The position numbers and the translations under genes are program-made. Below the pieces are notes generated by a model. It made no database searches and was not told where the DNA came from. It worked only from the letters and a program-made list of their open reading frames with translations. Shown here piece after piece: positions 6,544-10,490 of a DNA stretch of 10,490 nt; positions within the stretch are counted from its first letter, which is position 1, and every line of letters begins with the position of its first letter. This stretch comes from Oscillospiraceae bacterium. Lineage in GTDB: Bacteria; Bacillota; Clostridia; Oscillospirales; Ruminococcaceae. The stretch spans positions 1-10,490 of the forward strand of contig JAIRWE010000100.1 in assembly GCA_031253365.1 (NCBI GenBank), given 5' to 3'.

Positions 6544-6565
6544 AAACCAATCATTTTGAGTTTCT

Positions 6566-7627
6566 CTACACAAATATCAGCGTTTTCGGAGTTTTGGTCA
6601 AATTGATACAGCCGTTTTTCGTCACCACCGCCATATCCTCAATTCTGACCCCGAACTTATGCGGGATATAAACCCCCGGCTCAATCGTGAAAACCATTCC
6701 CTCTTTGAGCGTGGAATCCGATTTCGCCGAAAGCGTAGGCGCCTCATGAATTTCCAGTCCCACCCCGTGTCCCAAACCGTGTCCGAAAAAACTTTCGTAT
6801 CCCCACGCCTGCAACGTGGAACGCGCCACGTTATCGAGAAGTTTCCCCGTGACGTCGGCGCGAACCGCCTTCAAAGCGTCGGAATTCGCCGACCATACCG
6901 CGTCGTAAACCCGCTTCATGGTTTCGTTGGGTCTGCCTATTACGACGGTCCTCGTCATATCGGAGTTATAACCGTCCACCACCGCGCCGAAGTCTATTAT
7001 CAAAAACTCGCCGGTTTCCAGCGGCTTGTCCGTAGGCTGCGCGTGAGGAACGGCGGAATTTTTCCCCGACGCGGCAATCGTCGGGAAAGCCTCGCCGTCC
7101 GCCCCCAAATCAAGCATATAGTAATTCAGAACGGCGGCTACCTGCTTTTCGGTAATTCCCGCCTTCAGCTTTGTCAACAGCTTTTCAAAGGCGCGTTCGG
7201 CAAGTCTTTGCGCCGTTTCGATTTTCTTCAATTCCGAGTCGCTTTTAATCATTCGTTTTTTGGTGATTATATCCGAAAACCACGCCGTCGAATCGAATTC
7301 CAACTGCGGGAACATTTTTTTATATTTTTCAAGCTCCGCGAGCGTCATCGTGCGGTTTTCAACCGAAACGGTCTCAATCCTGTGTTTAATGAAGATATAT
7401 TCAAGCTGTTCTTTCAGTTCGTTAAGCAAAACAACCTTGAAATTTTTGACGGTTTCGGCGGCTTTCTCGTAATAACGGGAATCCGTCAAAAAATAATTTC
7501 TGTCTTTCGTAATAACCGCCACGCCGGCGGACGATTTAAACCCCGTCACGTAACGGCGATTGGCTTCCGAGGTTATCAAAGCCGCCTGATTGGTGTCAAG
7601 CAGCGACCCGTTGATAATTTCTTCCAT
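6566..7627 (-). CDS. M24 family Xaa-Pro aminopeptidase (YqhT/PepP-like)
   Basis: A 353-residue two-domain metallopeptidase predicted to remove N-terminal residues from X-Pro peptides in the cytoplasm. The N-terminal creatinase-like domain spans about 1-125 and the pita-bread M24 domain about 135-353. All five dinuclear metal ligands are visible: Asp212 (IDFGA), Asp223 (NSDMTRT), His287 (GHGLGHGVG), Glu316 (TIEPGVY) and Glu330 (RIEDM). His283 and His294 are also conserved. The ATG at 7627 has GGAGG six bases upstream. An in-frame GTG at 7654, overlapping the aroQ stop, lacks its own site. It follows aroQ by 23 bases, as yqhS-yqhT in Bacillus, but the usual third gene, efp, does not follow. Confidence 0.93.
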   Translation of the reverse strand: MEEIINGSLLDTNQAALITSEANRRYVTGFKSSAGVAVITKDRNYFLTDSRYYEKAAETVKNFKVVLLNELKEQLEYIFIKHRIETVSVENRTMTLAELEKYKKMFPQLEFDSTAWFSDIITKKRMIKSDSELKKIETAQRLAERAFEKLLTKLKAGITEKQVAAVLNYYMLDLGADGEAFPTIAASGKNSAVPHAQPTDKPLETGEFLIIDFGAVVDGYNSDMTRTVVIGRPNETMKRVYDAVWSANSDALKAVRADVTGKLLDNVARSTLQAWGYESFFGHGLGHGVGLEIHEAPTLSAKSDSTLKEGMVFTIEPGVYIPHKFGVRIEDMAVVTKNGCINLTKTPKTLIFV

Positions 7628-7650
7628 GTCGTTCCTCCGTTGCGTCGGTA

Positions 7651-8103
7651 TCACCGCTCGGTTTTATCGATTGTTCCCGCTATTTCACTTAAAGCCGTCA
7701 GCGCCAACAAATAACCGTGTTTCCCGAAACCCGCGATAACCCCTTCGCACACGGGCGCGATTACGGAACGGGCGCGAAATTCCTCCCTCGCGTGGACGTT
7801 GGACAAATGCGTTTCCACAACGGGAATTTTGATTGAAGATATCGCGTCGCGTATGGCGTAACTGTAATGGGTATAAGCCCCCGCGTTGAGAATTACCCCG
7901 TCGGCGTTTAACGCCGCTTCATGAAGTCTGTCGATTATTTCCCCCTCGCAGTTATGCTGGAAGAACTCACATTCCAATCCCAAATCGGCGGCTTTATCGC
8001 GTATTTCGTCGTTTATGCCGTCAAGCGTGTCGTAACCGTAAACTTCAGGTTCGCGCTTACCGAGAAGGTTCAAATTCGCGCCGTTGATAACATAGATTTT
8101 CAC
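7651..8103 (-). CDS. aroQ: Type II 3-dehydroquinate dehydratase
   Basis: A 150-residue enzyme converting 3-dehydroquinate to 3-dehydroshikimate, the third step of the shikimate pathway; the type II form is a dodecamer. Signatures seen: INGANLNLLGKREPEVYG with the catalytic-loop Arg17 and Tyr22, LNAGAYTHYS with Asn73 and His79, ETHLSNVHAREEFR with His99 and Arg106, and the C-terminal GVIAGFGKHGYLLAL. The start is GTG at 8103, overlapping the stop of the upstream TIM-barrel gene by 4 bases (GTGA) with GGGGG before it. A longer in-frame start at 8169 would lie inside that gene and is rejected. Confidence 0.96.
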   Translation of the reverse strand: MKIYVINGANLNLLGKREPEVYGYDTLDGINDEIRDKAADLGLECEFFQHNCEGEIIDRLHEAALNADGVILNAGAYTHYSYAIRDAISSIKIPVVETHLSNVHAREEFRARSVIAPVCEGVIAGFGKHGYLLALTALSEIAGTIDKTER

Positions 8104-8954
8104 GATAACCCCCAATAATACTTCGCCATGACGGCGCAATCCTCCGCTTGCGTCCCCTGCGATTCGCAAACGACGCTCGGGTTCAGACCGCGTTTGAATA
8201 TTTCTGCCATAAGCGGCTCATAATCCGGTCCGAAATTCTCCCGCGCGTCCTCGTCGAACGTAAGATGCTTTTTTTCGCCGCCCGCCGTGTACCGTATCTT
8301 ACTGAAATGTATATGCAAACGCCTAAGCCGTTCAAAACCCAATTTTTTTTCGACGGCGTCAAACACCGCCGCGTAATTCGCGGCGCTTCTTATGCCGCCG
8401 TGAGTGCGCGCGTTCAAATGCCCGAAATCCACGCAGGGAATCATTCTTTCGTCGAACGCGCACAGTTCCAGCACTTCTTCCGTCGTGCCGAGCTGATTGA
8501 TTTTCCCCATGGTTTCGGGACAGATTATGACGTCCTCCAATCCGTGCGCGTCCAACGCGGCGCGCGCTCCCCTGAACGTGTCAAGGGCAAGGTTAAGCGC
8601 CTCACCCCTGCTCATTTTGGAACACGAGCCGGAATGAACGACGATTTTTTCCGCCTTTATTCTCTTTGCCGCCCGCGCCGTTTCAAGGATATAACCTACG
8701 CTTTTTTCCCTTATTGACGCATTTTCGCTTGAAACGGATATGTAATACGGCGCGTGGACGGACAGATAAATGTTATGCTTTTCGGACAACGCCGGCAGCA
8801 GATTATACGTATTATCCGAAATGGAAATTCCCCTGCCGCATTCGATTTCAAAACCGTTCAGCCCGAACCCGGCGAGGTATTCGGGAAGCCCTTCCGGGAA
8901 TTTGCGGTTTCCGTAACTGTCGGGTTTCCCTCCCGGCGCGAATGTTACAGGCAT
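8100..8954 (-). CDS. Endonuclease IV-like / AP-endonuclease-2 superfamily TIM barrel protein
   Basis: A 284-residue TIM-barrel protein close in plan to endonuclease IV (Nfo), which cuts DNA at abasic sites with three zinc ions. Candidate metal ligands occur at Nfo-like spacing: His67 (SVHAPY), His107 (VVHSGS), Glu147 (CPETMG), Asp176 and His179 (CVDFGHLN), His216 (LHIHFSK), His230 (GGEKKH) and Glu264 (VCESQ). The Asp of the usual DxH pair is not seen before His230, where EKKH is found instead. This may mark a distinct subgroup often labelled sugar phosphate isomerase/epimerase or simply TIM barrel protein. The ATG at 8954 shares one base with the yqeG stop (TAATG), with GGAG upstream, so translation is coupled. 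Fold is confident, substrate is not. Confidence 0.82.
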   Translation of the reverse strand: MPVTFAPGGKPDSYGNRKFPEGLPEYLAGFGLNGFEIECGRGISISDNTYNLLPALSEKHNIYLSVHAPYYISVSSENASIREKSVGYILETARAAKRIKAEKIVVHSGSCSKMSRGEALNLALDTFRGARAALDAHGLEDVIICPETMGKINQLGTTEEVLELCAFDERMIPCVDFGHLNARTHGGIRSAANYAAVFDAVEKKLGFERLRRLHIHFSKIRYTAGGEKKHLTFDEDARENFGPDYEPLMAEIFKRGLNPSVVCESQGTQAEDCAVMAKYYWGLS

Positions 8955-9454
8955 TATTTTTTCTCCGATTTTGAAAAATCACGCTTAAACACGACGCTTT
9001 CAATTTTCCGCTTGAGGCGAAACGACGGCTTGCTTTCCAAATAAAACGGCTCCACTAAAATCGTTTTTATCCCGTATAAATTCCCGCCCGCCACATCGGT
9101 AAAAATCTGGTCGCCGACAAGCGCGACGCGAGACTTCGGCAGTTGCAGCAGCCTTACTCCCTTGCGAAGCCCGAACGGCAAGGGCTTACAGCCGAACGCC
9201 ACGAACGCGACACCCAGTTCCTCGGCGAGGGGCTTCACGCGCTTTTCGGTATTGTTTGAAACAACCGCCATCCTCACGCCGAGTCCGCGCATTTCCGACA
9301 GCCATTCAAAAACGCCGCGCTCCGCCGCCGGGCTGTCATGCATCGAAAGGGTGTTGTCAAGGTCGAGAAGCAAGCCTTCTATCGCGTACTTATGAAGCAA
9401 ATCTTTGTCAATTCGCAAAACGCTTTCCAGCCATACGGTCGGTTTAAACAGCAT
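8954..9454 (-). CDS. yqeG: YqeG family HAD IIIA-type phosphatase
   Basis: A 166-residue haloacid-dehalogenase phosphatase. Motif I is LLDLDNTLS with nucleophile Asp31 and Asp33, motif II is VVSNN (Ser66), motif III is the lysine in GCKPLPFG (Lys90), and motif IV is VGDQIFTD (Asp115, Asp120). YqeG proteins are about 170 residues long and related to mitochondrial phosphatidylglycerophosphate phosphatase; the substrate in Firmicutes is not settled. I chose the ATG at 9454, with CGGAGA seven bases before it and homology beginning at once (MLFKPTVWLESVLRID). The frame stays open a further 71 codons upstream, but that part has no protein character and crosses a structured RNA. First gene of the yqeG/TIM-barrel/aroQ/M24 operon. 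Confidence 0.92.
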   Translation of the reverse strand: MLFKPTVWLESVLRIDKDLLHKYAIEGLLLDLDNTLSMHDSPAAERGVFEWLSEMRGLGVRMAVVSNNTEKRVKPLAEELGVAFVAFGCKPLPFGLRKGVRLLQLPKSRVALVGDQIFTDVAGGNLYGIKTILVEPFYLESKPSFRLKRKIESVVFKRDFSKSEKK

Positions 9455-9485
9455 AGGCGGTCTCCGAAGGTTGCCGCAAATCAAA

Positions 9486-9507
9486 TAAGCGGACAAAAGT
9501 CCGCTTA
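9486..9507 (-). terminator. Hairpin resembling an intrinsic terminator after the RNA candidate
   Basis: A perfect 9-bp stem (TAAGCGGAC 9486-9494 / GTCCGCTTA 9499-9507) with a four-base loop, followed on the minus strand by TTTGATTTG. The tail is only moderately T-rich, so partial read-through into yqeG is likely; no other promoter for yqeG was seen. Confidence 0.55.
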
Positions 9508-9663
9508 GAGTCTGCTCAGTATCTCTGTTTTGAGTGAATATGCGGGAAATTTTCGCCGGACAGGGCAATTTTAACGGTAACATCATTGATATTCGGGAAA
9601 AAATCGACGGAGCATGGCGGAAAATTCCGCAAAACCGCCGCGAACGGGATACTGAACAGGCTC
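9486..9663 (-). ncRNA. Candidate structured RNA between rpsU and yqeG
   Basis: Two distant segments, 9508-9523 and 9648-9663, pair over 16 positions on the minus-strand RNA: 14 Watson-Crick pairs, one G-U and one mismatch. Inside, 9542-9557 and 9616-9630 form a second helix of 14 pairs with three single-base bulges. Between the helices is a nearly symmetric 18 by 17 base internal loop; an apical region of 58 bases closes the rod. The terminator-like hairpin 9486-9507 abuts the outer helix, fixing the likely direction as leftward. Total length is about 178 bases. Helix, big bubble, helix is the plan of 6S RNA, but I could not match 6S sequence. Alternatives are a yqeG leader or a MITE-like repeat. 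No separate promoter is clear, so it may be processed from the rpsU transcript. Confidence 0.4.
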
Positions 9664-9673
9664 TCACGCTTGC

Positions 9674-9850
9674 CTATTTGAATTTACGCTTACGAGCGGC
9701 TTCTGACTTTTTCTTCCGCTTTACGGAGGGCTTCTCGTAATGTTCCCTCTTGCGAACCTCGGCAAGAACGCCATCCCTGGCGCACGAACGCTTAAAGCGT
9801 TTCAGCGCGGTTTCCAACGACTCGTTTTTCCCAAGACGAACTTCCGCCAT
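9674..9850 (-). CDS. rpsU: Small ribosomal subunit protein bS21
   Basis: A 58-residue basic protein reading MAEVRLGKNESLETALKRFK, then SCARDGVLAEVRKREHYEKP and a Lys/Arg-rich end, diagnostic of S21 of the 30S subunit. S21 helps initiation by sitting near the anti-Shine-Dalgarno end of 16S rRNA. The ATG at 9850 is preceded by GGGAGGG, a strong ribosome site, and by a consensus promoter about 60 bases upstream. Low-complexity basic C-terminus and length are normal. In many Firmicutes the next gene is yqeY; here it is the RNA candidate and then yqeG. Confidence 0.97.
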   Translation of the reverse strand: MAEVRLGKNESLETALKRFKRSCARDGVLAEVRKREHYEKPSVKRKKKSEAARKRKFK

Positions 9851-9909
9851 TCATTTCCCTCCCTTTGCCTGACAGCACAGGATTAACGCCACCACATTCA
9901 ACGTCAACG

Positions 9910-9938
9910 ATTATACACCAAAATAATCCGCCTGTCAA
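9910..9938 (-). promoter_or_regulatory. Consensus sigma-A promoter of rpsU
   Basis: Minus-strand TTGACA (9933-9938), exactly 17 bases, TATAAT (9910-9915): both hexamers perfect. Initiation near 9903 gives a leader of about 50 bases ending in the GGGAGGG ribosome site. This promoter probably also feeds the downstream RNA candidate and, by read-through, the yqeG operon. Confidence 0.93.
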
Positions 9939-9981
9939 GCGTTTGTTTTTATTTTGTTTTAATTTCACGAAAATCTTTCCG

Positions 9982-10006
9982 CGTAATTGTGAAAAATACA
10001 ATTACG
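9982..10006. repeat. Inverted repeat CGTAATTGT / ACAATTACG
   Basis: A perfect 9-bp stem (9982-9990 and 9998-10006) with a seven-base loop, about 45 bases upstream of the rpsU -35. No T-run follows on either strand. It could end a transcript arriving from the right or bind a regulator; neither is shown. Confidence 0.5.
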
Positions 10007-10161
10007 ATATATAATTTAGGTAAATAAATAGCTGCGTTTTTGTACATATTATATAAAAATCATTTCGCCGCATTTTTTACGGCTTTTTCCGAAAACACGA
10101 CGGCGTTAATTTTTCTTTAATATGTCTTACCGAGTTAAAACCTCGCTTCTTATTTTTCGGC

Positions 10162-10209
10162 GGCGTTATTTTCGGGTTTTTGACGCTGTTTTTTACGGAA
10201 AATAACGTC
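10162..10209. repeat. Inverted repeat CGTTATTTTC / GAAAATAACG
   Basis: A perfect 10-bp repeat (10164-10173 and 10198-10207) around a 24-base spacer, extendable by a G-U and a G-C pair in RNA. It lies in the gene-free region and its role is unknown. Confidence 0.5.
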
Positions 10210-10265
10210 ATCAACCGACGATGTACAGAAAAAAAGCGGCGAATTCAGCCTGACCGTAAATAAAA

Positions 10266-10341
10266 CGGAATAACTGTTCAAGACGGTTATTTTTAACGCG
10301 GTAAACAGTCTGACGGCATTATTTCAAACACGGTTATTCCG
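10266..10341. repeat. Nested inverted repeats in the gene-free region
   Basis: An outer perfect 9-bp repeat (CGGAATAAC 10266-10274, GTTATTCCG 10333-10341) encloses smaller pairs, CTGTT with AACAG and GTTA with TAAC around TTTT. Together they suggest a folded element of about 76 bases. No family was recognised. Confidence 0.4.
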
Positions 10342-10490
10342 ATTTCACTTCGTCGTATTTTTCAAATTCCGAAATGTGCGTATCCCATAAGCACAGGGGA
10401 AAATATCATATCAGTAACGGCTTTTTTCGGATTTTTAATTAAAATACGATGTCATTTACAATCCTAACCACGTTTTCAGAGTATTTTTAA

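Larger units (their letters stand above)
9939..10490. other. AT-rich intergenic region with inverted repeats, no supported gene
   Basis: About 550 bases upstream of the rpsU promoter without an open frame of useful size on either strand. The sequence is clearly richer in A and T than the genes, with many T-runs, and holds at least three inverted repeats listed separately. Two near-identical strings, ACGGCTTTTTCCGAA near 10080 and ACGGCTTTTTTCGGA near 10420, recur in direct orientation. Short minus-strand stretches look faintly protein-like but are broken by stops and lack starts. No RNA gene was recognised. Confidence 0.6.

Noticed and set aside
6659..7714. A 351-codon plus-strand frame
   Set aside because: It is the antisense shadow of the M24 peptidase, whose metal-binding residues are all intact on the minus strand; its own translation is Arg/Phe-rich and motif-free.
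9508..9663. A miniature transposable element with 16-bp terminal inverted repeats
   Set aside because: No target-site duplication is visible at the ends, and the inner helix and abutting hairpin fit an RNA better; kept only as an alternative until copy number is known.
9455..9667. A 71-codon N-terminal extension of YqeG, open in frame
   Set aside because: Homology and a good ribosome site place the start at 9454; the extension has no protein character and crosses paired RNA segments and a terminator-like hairpin.

Overview
The window reads as ordinary chromosome from a low- to mid-GC Gram-positive bacterium of the class Clostridia. This rests on the rpmH-rnpA-yidD-yidC-jag order, the yqeG/aroQ/M24-peptidase group, strong GGAGG-type ribosome binding sites, sigma-A promoters of TTGACA-17-TATAAT form, and an ECF sigma gene coupled to a membrane beta-propeller protein. 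No phage, insertion sequence, CRISPR array, tRNA or rRNA gene was seen. Every gene I can support lies on the minus strand, so transcription runs from the right end of the window to the left.

Layout in transcription order. Positions 9939-10490 are AT-rich, have no convincing gene and carry several inverted repeats. Next comes rpsU (ribosomal protein S21) behind a consensus promoter. A 220-base gap follows, holding a long-range stem that closes a rod-like RNA fold with a terminator-like hairpin directly after it; this is the best candidate for an undescribed element. A tightly packed operon comes next: yqeG (HAD phosphatase), an endonuclease IV-like TIM barrel, aroQ (3-dehydroquinate dehydratase) and an M24 aminopeptidase. 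A separate promoter then drives a protein with a histone-like Lys/Ala tail and an SCP2-like C-terminal domain, followed by a small MGMT-like DNA repair protein.

A textbook promoter overlapping the end of that repair gene starts the ribosome/membrane-biogenesis operon rpmH-rnpA-yidD-yidC-jag: L34, the RNase P protein, two membrane-insertion factors and the RNA-binding protein KhpB/Jag. Tandem hairpins, one a strong intrinsic terminator, end it. The last unit is an ECF sigma factor overlapping by 4 bases a single-pass membrane protein with about seven beta-propeller repeats, probably its regulator. Past this, a consensus promoter bracketed by a 9-bp inverted repeat points out of the left end of the window.

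The most interesting items are the structured RNA candidate between rpsU and yqeG, the sigma/propeller pair, the histone-tail/SCP2-like fusion, and the operator-like repeat around the left-end promoter. All family assignments come from reading motifs by eye; no database search was run.
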